This document shows positions 27,630 to 37,057 of a stretch of 64,000 nucleotides of DNA, piece after piece; the first letter of the stretch is position 1, and the number at the start of each line of letters is the position of its first letter. Position numbers and translations under genes: made by a program. The DNA comes from Anderseniella sp963700895 (GTDB taxonomy: Bacteria; Pseudomonadota; Alphaproteobacteria; Rhizobiales; Aestuariivirgaceae), in assembly GCA_963700895.1 (NCBI GenBank), contig CAVOZI010000011.1, positions 111,157-175,156 of the forward strand, in the 5' to 3' direction. Under the pieces are notes generated by a model. The model worked only from the letters and a program-made list of their open reading frames with translations, was not told the origin of the DNA and ran no database searches.

Positions 27630-28593
27630 CCATCGCATCCTCTGTTTCGCGGCCCGCCCGCTGGCCCGAGCCGTGCATCAGCGACTTGACGTGCACGCCC
27701 ACCGAGCCGGACAGGCCGGCAAGGTCGTAACCGCCTTCCAGCATCGACACAATGCGCCCGTCGCAATGCCGGTCGGCCATGTCCATCAGCCGCAGCGTGA
27801 CCCATGCAAAATCCTCTTCGGTCAGTTGCAGCGAGCCGAGCGGATCGCGCTGATGTGCGTCGAAGCCGGCCGAAATCAGGATCAGGTCGGGCTGGAAGGC
27901 ATCAAGTGCAGGGAAGATGCGCGACAGCATGGCCTCGCGGAACACGTCGCCGCCATCGCCGGCGCTCAACGGCGCGTTGAAGATGTTCCCGGCCCCGGTC
28001 TCCGACACGGCTCCGGTGCCCGGAAACAGCGGCATCTGGTGGGTGGAACCAAAGAACAGGTCCTCCTCCGACCAGAAGATGTCCTGGGTGCCGTTGCCGT
28101 GGTGCACGTCAAAGTCGACCACCGCCACCCGGTCCAGGTCATAGGTATCGCGGGCATACTTCGCCGCAATGGCGACCGATCCGAACAGGCAGAAGCCCAT
28201 GGCGCGGTTCTGTTCGGCGTGGTGGCCCGGCGGTCGCACGGCGCAGAAGGCGTTGTTGACCTCAAGGTTCATCACCGCATCCACGGCGCGCACGCCTGCG
28301 CCCACGGCGCGATATGCCGCCTCAAGACTCGAAGCATTCATCCAGGTATCGGGGTCGAGCGACACCAGCCCGTCGGACGGGCTCGATTGCTCGATCATGT
28401 GCACGTAATCTTCCGGATGCACCAGCAAGGCGTGCTGCCGGGTGCCCATCGGGGCTTCCTCGCGGCGCAAATCGTCAAAGTGGGGGTGCGAGAGTATGCG
28501 CTCCACTGCCCGCATCCGGTCGGGCCGTTCGGGGTGGCCTTCAGGGGGCGCATGCTCGGTGAAGACGTCGTGATGCAGCAGAAGGGTACTCAT
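27622..28593 (-). CDS. Histone deacetylase-family (acetylpolyamine amidohydrolase-like) protein
   Basis: 323 residues from ATG 28593 (MSTLLLHHDVF). Zinc hydrolase signatures are intact: HPERPDRM, RPPGHHAEQNRAMGFC with the His pair, VVDFDVHHGNGTQDIFWS with Asp/His metal ligands, and SAGFDAHQRDPLG with the third Asp. Bacterial class II HDAC-like enzymes remove acetyl groups from polyamines, short amides or proteins; the substrate is not known here. It overlaps xseB by 8 bases, so the HDAC - xseB - tlyA genes are coupled. Confidence 0.9.
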   Translation of the reverse strand: MSTLLLHHDVFTEHAPPEGHPERPDRMRAVERILSHPHFDDLRREEAPMGTRQHALLVHPEDYVHMIEQSSPSDGLVSLDPDTWMNASSLEAAYRAVGAGVRAVDAVMNLEVNNAFCAVRPPGHHAEQNRAMGFCLFGSVAIAAKYARDTYDLDRVAVVDFDVHHGNGTQDIFWSEEDLFFGSTHQMPLFPGTGAVSETGAGNIFNAPLSAGDGGDVFREAMLSRIFPALDAFQPDLILISAGFDAHQRDPLGSLQLTEEDFAWVTLRLMDMADRHCDGRIVSMLEGGYDLAGLSGSVGVHVKSLMHGSGQRAGRETEDAMDE

Positions 28594-28734
28594 TGAAACT
28601 CTCATGAGGGGAAACGGATTCATCAGATAGTGGGCGGATTCACCGCGCACAATCAAGAGTGCAAGGCGCTGCGCCACGGTCAGGTCATGATTTATACTCA
28701 CGCTTCAACACTCAATCACCATCCGGAGACCGGC

Positions 28735-28986
28735 ATGCAAACCCTGTTCAACCGGTACATGCGAGCCCCGAGGCTGTTGCGGCTGTTCTTTGAACAGGCG
28801 CTGATGAGCGCTGCCATCGGGCTGCTGGTGGCCGGGGTGCTGGTGGCGCAGGATATCGGCGGCATCGGCACGCTCCTTCTGGGCTCGGAGATATGGCTCA
28901 CCGCCAGCCTGCTCTACTTCTTCACCTTCGCGCTGACCTTTGCAGCCGCGATGATCGCCACCGCCATGCTGCTCAACATCGAGTGA
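28735..28986 (+). CDS. Small inner-membrane protein, two predicted helices
   Basis: 83 residues from ATG 28735, which has CGGAGAC just upstream. Two hydrophobic stretches (roughly residues 22-42 and 50-77) with a positively charged N-terminus RAPRLLRLF. No recognised family. It is encoded alone between two oppositely arranged genes, so nothing indicates a partner. Confidence 0.65.
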   Translation: MQTLFNRYMRAPRLLRLFFEQALMSAAIGLLVAGVLVAQDIGGIGTLLLGSEIWLTASLLYFFTFALTFAAAMIATAMLLNIE

Positions 28987-29012
28987 GGCAGATCGATCGC
29001 AATCGATCCCGA

Positions 29013-29041
29013 TTGACACGGCCGCAGGCGCCGCTCTAATG
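29013..29041 (+). promoter_or_regulatory. Probable promoter of the TPR-methyltransferase gene
   Basis: TTGACA (29013-29018), a 17-base spacer and CTAATG (29036-29041). The -35 box is perfect. A transcript would start near 29048, which argues against the upstream ATG at 29039 as the translation start. Confidence 0.5.
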
Positions 29042-29068
29042 GCGGGTGATGCAGCGGCTCCACCCCGC

Positions 29069-30091
29069 ATGCAGCGTGCCCTCCGCCGCGTGAGCCCAAT
29101 TGACCGGGCCAATGAGCGGACTTTCCTGATTAAGCTGATCTTGGCTTCCTTACCCTTTCCCTCGCCCGATCCGCGCGCGGACCGGCGTGCTGAATATGCC
29201 GAGGCGCTGGCCGGCGATGGCGACATCGAGGCGGCTGTCGAGGTGCTGTCCGGCGCGATGGAGCTGGTGCCCGGCTGGGCAGCCGGGTGGTTCCGGCTGG
29301 GCGAGTTTCTGGAGCGGGCCGGCAAGATCGAGGCGGCTGGAAAGGCATGGGAGCACGCCATCGCTGCAGACCCGTCGGACCGGTTGGGCGCCGGGCTGAA
29401 GCGCGACCTGCTGCGGGCGACCGGATTGCGCGAATCGATGCCGGCGGCATTCGTTGAAACGCTGTTTGACCAGTATTCGGGCAACTTCGACACGGCGCTG
29501 GTCGGCAAGCTGAACTACCGGGGGCCGCAACTCATCCTGCAGGCGCTGCAGGCCGGCGGCTTCACGCGGGCCGGGCGGGCGCTTGACCTGGGTTGCGGCA
29601 CCGGGCTGATGGGCGAGGCGCTGCGGCCACATGTGGACTGGCTGGGCGGATATGACATCTCCGGCGGCATGCTGGCGCAGGCACGGCGCAAGGGCGTCTA
29701 TGAGCTGCTGGAAAAGCGCGACATCAGCCAGCTGCAGCTGGGCGAGAACCGCTTCGACCTGATCGTGGCGGCGGATGTGTTCATCTATCTCGGCGCCCTG
29801 GAGCGCATCGTCGGCTGGTGCGCCGGGTCGCTCAATCCCGGCGGACTGCTCGCCTTCACGGTGGAGGCCGGCGGCAAGCCGGTGGAACTGCGCGAAAGCC
29901 GCCGCTTCGCCCATTCACGTCAATATGTCGAAGGGCTGCTGGCCGATGCGGGCTTCTCTGGCGCAATTGTCAGCGATTGCGTGTTGCGGCAGGACCGCGG
30001 TGAGGACGTGGCTGCCCTGTGCGCCGTCGCTTCACCGGCCCCGTTGCGCCGCGACCGGGAGCAGGACGGCGAGGCGCACGCGCTGGCGTGA
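29069..30091 (+). CDS. TPR-containing SAM-dependent methyltransferase
   Basis: About 340 residues. The N-terminal third has tetratricopeptide-like helices (GDGDIEAAVEVLSGAMELVPGW and a second repeat to AADPSDR), the rest a methyltransferase with ALDLGCGTGLMGEAL, LGGYDISGGMLAQARRKGVY and LIVAADVFIYLGALERIV. The start is uncertain: ATG 29069 follows the promoter, but homologues often begin close to SDPRADRRAEYAEA, which could fit TTG 29141. Substrate unknown. Confidence 0.78.
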   Translation: MQRALRRVSPIDRANERTFLIKLILASLPFPSPDPRADRRAEYAEALAGDGDIEAAVEVLSGAMELVPGWAAGWFRLGEFLERAGKIEAAGKAWEHAIAADPSDRLGAGLKRDLLRATGLRESMPAAFVETLFDQYSGNFDTALVGKLNYRGPQLILQALQAGGFTRAGRALDLGCGTGLMGEALRPHVDWLGGYDISGGMLAQARRKGVYELLEKRDISQLQLGENRFDLIVAADVFIYLGALERIVGWCAGSLNPGGLLAFTVEAGGKPVELRESRRFAHSRQYVEGLLADAGFSGAIVSDCVLRQDRGEDVAALCAVASPAPLRRDREQDGEAHALA

Positions 30092-30116
30092 CAGGGGCTG
30101 GACTGCTGCCTAGACT

Positions 30117-30130
30117 TTGCAGCGCTGCAA
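30117..30130. promoter_or_regulatory. Perfect 14-base palindrome upstream of the ketopantoate reductase-like gene
   Basis: TTGCAGCGCTGCAA is fully self-complementary and ends 21 bases before the ATG at 30152. It could be an operator or a short hairpin. No regulator is assignable. Confidence 0.35.
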
Positions 30131-30151
30131 TAACCGGAAGGGTCACATCAC

Positions 30152-31078
30152 ATGAAAATCGCGGTCATGGGCGCTGGCGCGCTCGGCTGTTACTTCGGCG
30201 GCAGGTTGGCTGCCGCCGGCGCCGACGTCACCTTCATCGGCAGAGGCGCGCATCTTGATGCGCTGCGCGCCGGCGGCCTCAAGATCGAAAGCCCGCTTGG
30301 CGACCTGCACCTGCCCAGGGTCAACGCCAGCAGCGATCCGGCGGAGGTGGGTCCGGTCGATACGGTGCTGTTCCTGGTCAAGCTCTACGACACCGAACAG
30401 GCTGCCGAGGCGATTGCCCCGCTGCTTGGACCGGACACGGCCGTCATGACCTTCCAGAACGGGGTCAACAGCCGGGCGCGCATCGGCCGGATCGTTGGCG
30501 AAGACCGGGTTATCCCCGGGATTGCGGTCATTCCGGCCGATGTCCGCGCGCCGGGCATCGTGCGCCACAGCGGCCCGTTCGCGCGGCTGGTGTTCGGCGA
30601 AGCCGATGGCCGCGAAAGCGGCCGCTGCAAGGCATTCCTGTCGGCCCTGCAGAGCGCCGGTGTCGATGCCGAAATCGCCGTGAACATCGAGGTGCGGGTG
30701 TGGGAGAAGTTCATCATGCTCTCGACGCTGAGCGCCATCACAACGCTCACGCGGCTCAATATCGGCCCCATCTTCGCCGACGACGCTTGCGCAGGCCTGG
30801 TGCGCTCTGCTGTAGAGGAAACGGCTGCCGTCGGGCGCAAGGTCTGCCCGGCGCTGCCGGAAAACGCGGCGGAAAAGGCATTCACCATGCTCAAGGGCAT
30901 GCCGGGCCACATGCACGCCTCGATGCTGGATGACCTCAATCGCGGCAAAAGACTGGAGCTGAACGACCTCAGTGGCGAGGTGCTGCGGCTGGGGCGGGAA
31001 CTGGCAATCGCCACGCCGACACACGAACTGGCGTGGCGCGCACTGCATCCTTACTTAAACGGCCAGCCGTCTGGCTGA
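30152..31078 (+). CDS. panE: 2-dehydropantoate 2-reductase family (ketopantoate reductase)
   Basis: 308 residues. NADPH-binding Rossmann motif MKIAVMGAGALGCYFGGRLA, then FLVKLYDT and the active-site Lys/Asn region VRVWEKFIMLSTLSAI with catalytic Lys; the C-terminal helical domain has HMHASMLDDLNRGKR. PanE makes pantoate for coenzyme A, but many paralogues reduce other 2-oxo acids, so the symbol is provisional. It runs convergently into the acyl-CoA dehydrogenase gene. Confidence 0.85.
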   Translation: MKIAVMGAGALGCYFGGRLAAAGADVTFIGRGAHLDALRAGGLKIESPLGDLHLPRVNASSDPAEVGPVDTVLFLVKLYDTEQAAEAIAPLLGPDTAVMTFQNGVNSRARIGRIVGEDRVIPGIAVIPADVRAPGIVRHSGPFARLVFGEADGRESGRCKAFLSALQSAGVDAEIAVNIEVRVWEKFIMLSTLSAITTLTRLNIGPIFADDACAGLVRSAVEETAAVGRKVCPALPENAAEKAFTMLKGMPGHMHASMLDDLNRGKRLELNDLSGEVLRLGRELAIATPTHELAWRALHPYLNGQPSG

Positions 31079-31087
31079 ATCCAGGCC

Positions 31088-32845
31088 TCACGACACGTTG
31101 AGCACGTCCTCGCTCACCTGCGTGATGGCGCCGGCGCCGCCGGTGATGATGGTGGCAAGGGCCGTGACCTGCGGTAGATGCAGCTTCGAGAAATAGTCGA
31201 ACATCTGCGCCTTGTGGGCAGCATCGGGGGCATTGCGGCCGCGTGCGACAAGCGCCTGTTTGCCCAGCCCATAGGCTCCCAGCGTCAAGCCGAACTGCCG
31301 AAGATAGGGCGTTGCGGCGGCAACAGCACGATCATCGCCCTCCATCAGCCATTTGCCCAACTGGCGCGAGGTTGCGCCAAACGCCTTCACGGCATCGGCC
31401 AGCCCCGCTCCCGGCTCTGCCAATTCGCGGGCAACTGCGCTCATGTCGGACACAAGCTGCTCCACCGTGCCACCTGCCTCGAGCGGCAGCTTGCGGGTGA
31501 CGAGGTCGAGCGCCTGGATGCCATTGGTGCCTTCATAGATGGGCGTGATGCGGGCATCGCGCAGGTGCTGGGCGGCGCCGGTCTCCTCGATGAAACCCAT
31601 GCCGCCGTGAATCTGGATGCCGTCGGACGCCACCTCGACGCCCACGTCGGTCGAGAAGGCCTTGGCGACCGGCGTGAGCAGGGCAGCAAGGTTGGCCTGG
31701 CGCTCCCGCTCGTCGTCGCGCAGGGCATGGCGCGACAGGTCGATGGCGCGGGCGCACAGGAAGCAGATGGTGCGGGCGGCCTGCACCTTGGTCTTCATGT
31801 CCATCAGCATGCGGCGGACGTCCGGGTGCCCGATGATGGGCATCGGCTCCCGCGCGCCCTTGGCGCGGCCCTGCTTGCGCTCCTTCGCAAAGGCCAGCGC
31901 CTGCTGATAGGCGCGTTCGCCGATGGCCACACCCTGCATGCCGACATGAAGCCGGGCATTGTTCATCAGCGTGAACATGCAGTTGAGGCCGCGGTTTTCC
32001 TCGCCGATCATCCAGCCGATGGCGCCACCCTCGTCGCCATAGCGCATGGTGCAGGTGGGCGAGCCGTGAATGCCGAGCTTGTGTTCGAGCCCGATGCACT
32101 TGACGTCGTTGCGCTTGCCCGGCGTGCCGTCGCGGTTCGGCAGGAACTTGGGCACCAGGAAAAGCGAGATGCCGCGGGTTCCCTCCGGCGCATCGGGAAG
32201 CCGCGCCAGAACCAGGTGGATGATGTTGTCCGTCAGATCGTGCTCGCCATAGGTGATGTAGATCTTGGTGCCGGTGATCGAAAAGGTGCCGTCGCCATTG
32301 GGCCGCGCTTCGGTCCTTATGCCGGACAGGTCGGAGCCTGCCTGCGGCTCTGTCAGGTTCATGGTGCCGGTCCATTCTCCCGATACCATCTTCGGCAGAT
32401 AAAGCTGCTTCAGCTCATCCGTTGCGTGTTCTTCAATGGCCTCGACGGCGCCCTGCGTCAGCAAGGTGCCGATGCCATAGGCATTGGCGGCGGTGTTCCA
32501 CAGTTCCTGTACGGCAAGCGAGACCAGCGTCGGCAGGCCCTGCCCGCCAAAGGCTTCCGGCGCCGGCAAGGCTGCCCAGCCAGCCTGAACCCATTGCGCA
32601 TAGGCGTCCTTCCAGCCCGGCGCGGTGGTGACGGCATTCGTCGAGGTATCAAGCGAACAGCCGTGCCAGTCTCCGGCCTGGTTCAGGGGCGCGATCACCT
32701 CGGCGGCGAAACGACCGGCTTCTTCAAGCACCGCTGCCACGACTTCGCCCGACAGTTCGCCGAATACGCCGTCGCCAATCAGCCCGTCGAGGTCAGCGAC
32801 GTCGTTGAGCGTATCCAGAAGCGTGACCGTGTGCGGTGTAAACAT
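31088..32845 (-). CDS. Acyl-CoA dehydrogenase, DmdC/FadE-like large form
   Basis: 585 residues from ATG 32845. An N-terminal extension precedes the ACAD fold; MNLTEPQAGSDLSGIRTEA binds FAD/substrate, and the catalytic Glu is in ITPIYEGTNGIQALDLVTRKL. An additional C-terminal domain (~residues 460-585) is present. The ~590-residue layout resembles 3-methylmercaptopropionyl-CoA dehydrogenase (DmdC) and related FadE enzymes; substrate specificity is not settled. It would pass electrons to ETF and then to ETF-QO (also in the window). It is divergent from the TsaC/Sua5 gene. Confidence 0.85.
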   Translation of the reverse strand: MFTPHTVTLLDTLNDVADLDGLIGDGVFGELSGEVVAAVLEEAGRFAAEVIAPLNQAGDWHGCSLDTSTNAVTTAPGWKDAYAQWVQAGWAALPAPEAFGGQGLPTLVSLAVQELWNTAANAYGIGTLLTQGAVEAIEEHATDELKQLYLPKMVSGEWTGTMNLTEPQAGSDLSGIRTEARPNGDGTFSITGTKIYITYGEHDLTDNIIHLVLARLPDAPEGTRGISLFLVPKFLPNRDGTPGKRNDVKCIGLEHKLGIHGSPTCTMRYGDEGGAIGWMIGEENRGLNCMFTLMNNARLHVGMQGVAIGERAYQQALAFAKERKQGRAKGAREPMPIIGHPDVRRMLMDMKTKVQAARTICFLCARAIDLSRHALRDDERERQANLAALLTPVAKAFSTDVGVEVASDGIQIHGGMGFIEETGAAQHLRDARITPIYEGTNGIQALDLVTRKLPLEAGGTVEQLVSDMSAVARELAEPGAGLADAVKAFGATSRQLGKWLMEGDDRAVAAATPYLRQFGLTLGAYGLGKQALVARGRNAPDAAHKAQMFDYFSKLHLPQVTALATIITGGAGAITQVSEDVLNVS

Positions 32846-32942
32846 GCCCTGGGCGTCCTCATGGTTTTGCTTGACTGACAGCAACCTATCACGGCAAGCC
32901 ACTCGCCTGACCGGCAACATTGCGCAGTTTCTACGATCCGAA

Positions 32943-33872
32943 ATGACCATCGTCACCACCGACATTGACCTGGCTGCAGACGCGCTGAAGCGCGGCGCAC
33001 TGGTGGCGTTCGCCACCGAGACCGTCTATGGCCTTGGCGCCGACGCAACCAATGGCAAGGCGGTGGCGGCGATATACGAAGCCAAGGGCAGGCCCAGCTT
33101 CAATCCGCTGATCGTGCACGTGCCGTCACCGGAGGCTGCATTTGCGCTCGGCCACTTCACCGGGGATGCGCGCAAACTGGCGAAAGCCTTCTGGCCGGGG
33201 CCACTGACCATCGTGGTAGAGCGGGCGCATGCCTGTCCGGTCAGCGAACTGGTCAGCGCCGGGCTTGGCTCCATCGCCATAAGGGTGCCGGGGCACGAGG
33301 GCGCGCGCAAGCTGCTGGAGGCTGCCGGCGTGCCGGTGGCCGCACCGTCTGCCAACCGGTCAGGACAGATTTCGCCAACCCGGCCAGAGCATGTGCTGGC
33401 CGGTCTTGAGGGCCGCATCTGGGGCGTGCTGGACATGGGGCCTTGCGAGGTGGGGCTTGAGTCCACCATCGTCTCCTGCCTCGGCAATGAACCCGAGTTG
33501 CTGAGACCCGGCGGCATCTCGCGCGGGCAGCTTGAGACCGTGCTGGGCAAACCGGTCTGCCAGGGTGGAGGCAACACCGCCGCGCCAGTTGCGCCCGGCC
33601 AGCTTGAAAGCCACTACGCGCCGAATGCCCGTATCCGGCTCAACGCCACCTCGGCCCGCGATGACGAAGTCATGCTCGGCTTCGGCAAGATTGAAGGCAA
33701 GATGAACCTGTCTCCCTCCGGCGACCTGAAGGAAGCCGCCGCCAACCTGTTCGCCATGCTGCACGCGCTCGACGCCAGCGGCGCGCCCACCATCGCCGTC
33801 GCGCCAATTCCCGATGACGGGCTGGGCGCGGCCATCAACGACCGGCTCAGCCGCGCCGCCGCGCCGCGGTAG
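32943..33872 (+). CDS. L-threonylcarbamoyladenylate synthase (TsaC/Sua5)
   Basis: 309 residues, the long Sua5-type form. It makes threonylcarbamoyl-AMP for the t6A modification of ANN-decoding tRNAs. The YrdC domain shows ATETVYGLGADATN, IYEAKGRPSFNPLIVHV, FWPGPLTIVV, IRVPGH, APSANRSGQISPT and ESTIVSC. The C-terminal part (SHYAPNARIRL onward) is the Sua5 extension. Start is ATG 32943; no partner tsa gene is adjacent. Confidence 0.94.
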   Translation: MTIVTTDIDLAADALKRGALVAFATETVYGLGADATNGKAVAAIYEAKGRPSFNPLIVHVPSPEAAFALGHFTGDARKLAKAFWPGPLTIVVERAHACPVSELVSAGLGSIAIRVPGHEGARKLLEAAGVPVAAPSANRSGQISPTRPEHVLAGLEGRIWGVLDMGPCEVGLESTIVSCLGNEPELLRPGGISRGQLETVLGKPVCQGGGNTAAPVAPGQLESHYAPNARIRLNATSARDDEVMLGFGKIEGKMNLSPSGDLKEAAANLFAMLHALDASGAPTIAVAPIPDDGLGAAINDRLSRAAAPR

Positions 33873-33904
33873 ACGCGATCAGCGCGCCCAACTATCGTGA
33901 ACCC

Positions 33905-35308
33905 ATGCTCGACCCTGATCTGATCGCCCGGTTCATTGCCATTGTCGGCGCCCACAACGCGTTGACGGACGAAGCAGAGATTGCGCCCCATCTGGTCGAA
34001 CCACGGGGCAAGTTCGCCGGCAAATCGCAGCTGGTGCTCAAGCCCGGATCGACAGAAGAGGTGGCCGCCGTCCTCAAGCTGGCCAACGAGACCTGCACGG
34101 CCGTCGTACCGCAGGGCGGCAATACGGGCCTCGTCGGCGGGCAAATTCCGCTGGGGCCGGAGGTGGTGGTGTCGCTGAGCCGCATGAACCGCATCCGCCA
34201 TCTCGACGAGGCCGACAGCGTGATTACCGTGGAGGCGGGCGTCACCCTGCAGCACGCGCAGGAGGCGGCGGAGCGCAAGGGCCTTATCTTTCCGCTGTGG
34301 ATCGCCTCGCAAGGTACCGCGCAAGTGGGCGGCAACCTGTCGACCAATGCCGGCGGCATCAACGTGATCGCCTATGGCAACACCCGCGACCTGTGCCTCG
34401 GGCTTGAGGTGGCGCTGCCCTCCGGCGAAATCTGGAACGGGCTCAAGACCCTGCGCAAGGACAATACCGGTTACGATCTGAAGCACCTGTTCATCGGCGC
34501 GGAAGGCACACTCGGCATCATCACCGCCGCCTCGATGAAGCTGCTGCCCCGGCCATCGGACCGGGCGACCGTGTTCGCCTCCGTAGGCTCGCCGGCGGAC
34601 GCATTGGCGCTGCTGTCGCTGGTAAGAAAGATGAGCGGCAGCGCCGTGGTGGCCTTCGAAATCATGCCGCGGTCGGGTCTCGACATGGTCATCGCCCATG
34701 CCGGCTGCCGCGACCCGCTGCAGGCGCCATCAGACTGGTACGTACTGTTCGAGCTGGAAGGCTTCAATGAAGCGCCAGAGATCGAAGAGGCGGCTTCCGC
34801 CATTCTCGCGGTGGGCTTCGAGGAAGGCCTCGTTGCCGATGCTACCATTGCCGCCAGCGGCCAGCAGGCGGGCGAGCTCTGGCGGCTGCGCGAGATGATG
34901 TCGGAGGTGCAGCGGCTGGAAGGCGGTTCCATCAAGCACGACATTTCCGTGCCGGTGTCGAAGGTGCCGGAGTTCCTCGAGGCTGCCACTGCAAGGGTCA
35001 GGCAGATGATCCCCGGCTGCCGTCCGGTGCCGTTCGGCCACATCGGCGACGGCAACATCCACTTCAATATTTCCCAGCCGGTGGGGGCCGACCGGGAGGC
35101 ATTTCTCGCCCATTGGGAAGACGTGGCGGCCGAGGTGCACGCCATCGTGCGGGACCTGGGCGGCTCGATCAGCGCCGAGCACGGCATCGGCACCTTGAAA
35201 CGTGACGAGATGGCCGCGACCAAGCAGCCGGTGGAGCTGGCAATGATGCGCGGCATCAAGGCGTTGCTTGACCCCAATGGCATCATGAATCCGGGCAAGG
35301 TGCTCTAG
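33905..35308 (+). CDS. FAD-binding oxidoreductase, D-2-hydroxyacid dehydrogenase (D2HGDH/GlcD-like)
   Basis: 467 residues of the VAO/PCMH family. FAD site: VVPQGGNTGLVGGQIP and GTAQVGGNLSTNAGG; the C-terminal substrate/metal region has PFGHIGDGNIHFNIS and SISAEHGIGTLKRDE. Enzymes of this layout oxidise D-2-hydroxyglutarate or D-lactate and pass electrons onward. Which substrate is used is not resolved. The GNAT gene starts at the base after its stop. Confidence 0.87.
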   Translation: MLDPDLIARFIAIVGAHNALTDEAEIAPHLVEPRGKFAGKSQLVLKPGSTEEVAAVLKLANETCTAVVPQGGNTGLVGGQIPLGPEVVVSLSRMNRIRHLDEADSVITVEAGVTLQHAQEAAERKGLIFPLWIASQGTAQVGGNLSTNAGGINVIAYGNTRDLCLGLEVALPSGEIWNGLKTLRKDNTGYDLKHLFIGAEGTLGIITAASMKLLPRPSDRATVFASVGSPADALALLSLVRKMSGSAVVAFEIMPRSGLDMVIAHAGCRDPLQAPSDWYVLFELEGFNEAPEIEEAASAILAVGFEEGLVADATIAASGQQAGELWRLREMMSEVQRLEGGSIKHDISVPVSKVPEFLEAATARVRQMIPGCRPVPFGHIGDGNIHFNISQPVGADREAFLAHWEDVAAEVHAIVRDLGGSISAEHGIGTLKRDEMAATKQPVELAMMRGIKALLDPNGIMNPGKVL

Positions 35309-35737
35309 ATGGCAAGCATCGAACACCGGCCGGTGCGCGACGAGGAGGTCGCCAGCCTGATCGAGCTGTGGCAGGTCTGTGATCTGGTGCGGCCGTGGAA
35401 CGAGCCTGGGAAGGACATCGCCTTTGCCCGCTCCGGTCCTGCTTCCGATGTGCTTGTGGCGGTGGACGGCGAAAGGGTCATCGCCTCGGTCATGGTCGGC
35501 CACGATGGCCACCGGGGCATCGTCTACTACGTCGCCACCCACCCGGACTACCAGCGAAAGGGCCTCGGCAAGGCCACCATGCGCGCCGCAGAGCACTGGC
35601 TCACGCAACGCGGCGTATGGAAGCTCAACCTGCTGGTGCGGGCCGAGAACGAGGCGGTGCGCGGCTTCTATGAGGCGCTGGGCTATGAGGTGGAGCCGCG
35701 CCTGTGCATGGCGCGCAAACTCATCCAGGAAGGTTAG
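35309..35737 (+). CDS. GNAT-family acetyltransferase, YpeA-like
   Basis: 142 residues. The acetyl-CoA motif VATHPDYQRKGLGKATMRAA and the C-terminal NEAVRGFYEALGYE define the GNAT fold; the N-terminal WQVCDLVRPWN resembles YpeA. The substrate is unknown. It abuts the FAD oxidoreductase gene with no gap and overlaps the convergent SRAP gene by four bases. Confidence 0.88.
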   Translation: MASIEHRPVRDEEVASLIELWQVCDLVRPWNEPGKDIAFARSGPASDVLVAVDGERVIASVMVGHDGHRGIVYYVATHPDYQRKGLGKATMRAAEHWLTQRGVWKLNLLVRAENEAVRGFYEALGYEVEPRLCMARKLIQEG

Positions 35738-36432
35738 AATAGCTTGAGTTGGTCATCGGATTTCGGCTGAGGCTCCGGCTTGGCAGAAGGCTCGGGCGCA
35801 CGCCTTTGCGGCCTCGGCATCTGCGTTTCGTGCGCCACGAAATAATCGTCCCCGATCGGGCGCATCAGGTCCATCACGTCCTTGCCGTCAGGCCGTGAAT
35901 GATCCAGCCAGCGGCTGAAATCCTGTGGCTCGATAACCACCGGCATGCGGGTATGGATCGGCTCCATCATGGCGTTGGGCGCGGTGGTCAGGATGGCCGC
36001 ACTTTCGAGTTCCGATCCGTCGGGCGCCATCCAGTGCTCCCAGATGCCGCCAAAGGCGAACAGTTCCTCCCCCGGCCTGATAATGTGAAACGGCTGCTTG
36101 CGGCCCGGCACATCGCCTTTCCATTCGTAGAACCCGTCTGCCGGTATCAGGCAGCGGCGGCGGCGGATCGCATGGCGGAATGACGGCTTCTCGAAAACCG
36201 TCTCCGAGCGCGCATTGATCAGCGGCTTGCCGGGCTTCATCTCCTTGGTCCAGGACGGCACGAAGCCCCAGCGCACCAGCGCGAAGTGCCGGTCGTCGCG
36301 TTCACCGCGCACAATGGCGATTGGCTGGCCCGGAGCGACATGATCGCGCGGCGGGAAGTTGGGCTGCTCGGGATAACCGAACAGCGCCTTCACTTCTTCC
36401 GGAGACTTGCGAAAGCTGTACAGACCGCACAT
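35734..36432 (-). CDS. SRAP-domain protein (HMCES/YedK-like abasic-site shield)
   Basis: 232 residues from ATG 36432 (MCGLYSF). Cys2 is the residue that crosslinks to abasic sites in ssDNA in this family. Further conserved segments: PRDHVAPGQPIAIV, RWGFVPSWT, INARSETV, CLIPADGFYEWKG and HTRMPVVI. The protein protects DNA replicating over abasic sites. The C-terminal ~30 residues (PQRRAPEPSAKPEPQP) are a charged, Pro-rich tail. Confidence 0.92.
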   Translation of the reverse strand: MCGLYSFRKSPEEVKALFGYPEQPNFPPRDHVAPGQPIAIVRGERDDRHFALVRWGFVPSWTKEMKPGKPLINARSETVFEKPSFRHAIRRRRCLIPADGFYEWKGDVPGRKQPFHIIRPGEELFAFGGIWEHWMAPDGSELESAAILTTAPNAMMEPIHTRMPVVIEPQDFSRWLDHSRPDGKDVMDLMRPIGDDYFVAHETQMPRPQRRAPEPSAKPEPQPKSDDQLKLF

Positions 36433-36477
36433 AACGCGGGCCACTGTGCCACGGCCCCGGACGGAATTGAACACCCC

Positions 36478-36912
36478 ATGACCCGCGCCATCGTGAAGCC
36501 GCTGCCTGGCGTTTCGGCCTTCGTCGCCCGCGACGGCAAGGTGCTGCTGGTCAAGCGCAACAAGAAGGCCGGCTATGGCATGTGGAGCCTGCCCGGCGGC
36601 CATGTCGAGCCGGGCGAGAAGGCGCGCGATGCGGTGGTGCGTGAACTGGCCGAGGAAACCGGCATCACCGCCCACGTCGAACGCATTCTAGACGCCATCG
36701 ACATCATCCATCGCGACGCGGGAGGCGAGATCGCCTTCCACTACCTGATTTCCTGCTTCCTGTGCCGCTGGCAAGCCGGGGAACCGTGCGCCGGAGACGA
36801 TGTTTCAGACGCCCGCTGGGTGCATCCGGACGAGTTCGACAGCCTGACCATGACGCCGGGTACCGCGGAGTTCATCCGCACGGCGCTGGCCGGTCCAGCC
36901 CGGCTCGATTGA
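36478..36912 (+). CDS. Nudix hydrolase
   Basis: 144 residues. The Nudix box is complete (GGHVEPGEKARDAVVRELAE then ETG), giving the metal-binding Glu residues for pyrophosphate cleavage. The N-terminus (VSAFVARDGKVLLVKRNKK) resembles nucleotide or ADP-ribose hydrolases. Substrate unknown. Start ATG 36478; divergent from the SRAP gene (45-base gap). Confidence 0.9.
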   Translation: MTRAIVKPLPGVSAFVARDGKVLLVKRNKKAGYGMWSLPGGHVEPGEKARDAVVRELAEETGITAHVERILDAIDIIHRDAGGEIAFHYLISCFLCRWQAGEPCAGDDVSDARWVHPDEFDSLTMTPGTAEFIRTALAGPARLD

Positions 36913-37057
36913 GACCTTTTCAGGTAACCTTGCCGCGTTAACCTTTTGGCAAGGAAGCACGTGAGCCGCCCGGCTGTCGTGATAATGTCCTTGGCAACAG
37001 AGCAACAGGAGACGGTTCCGCACGGCGCGGCGTGTTCCAGGTTGCCGGGTGGGATTT

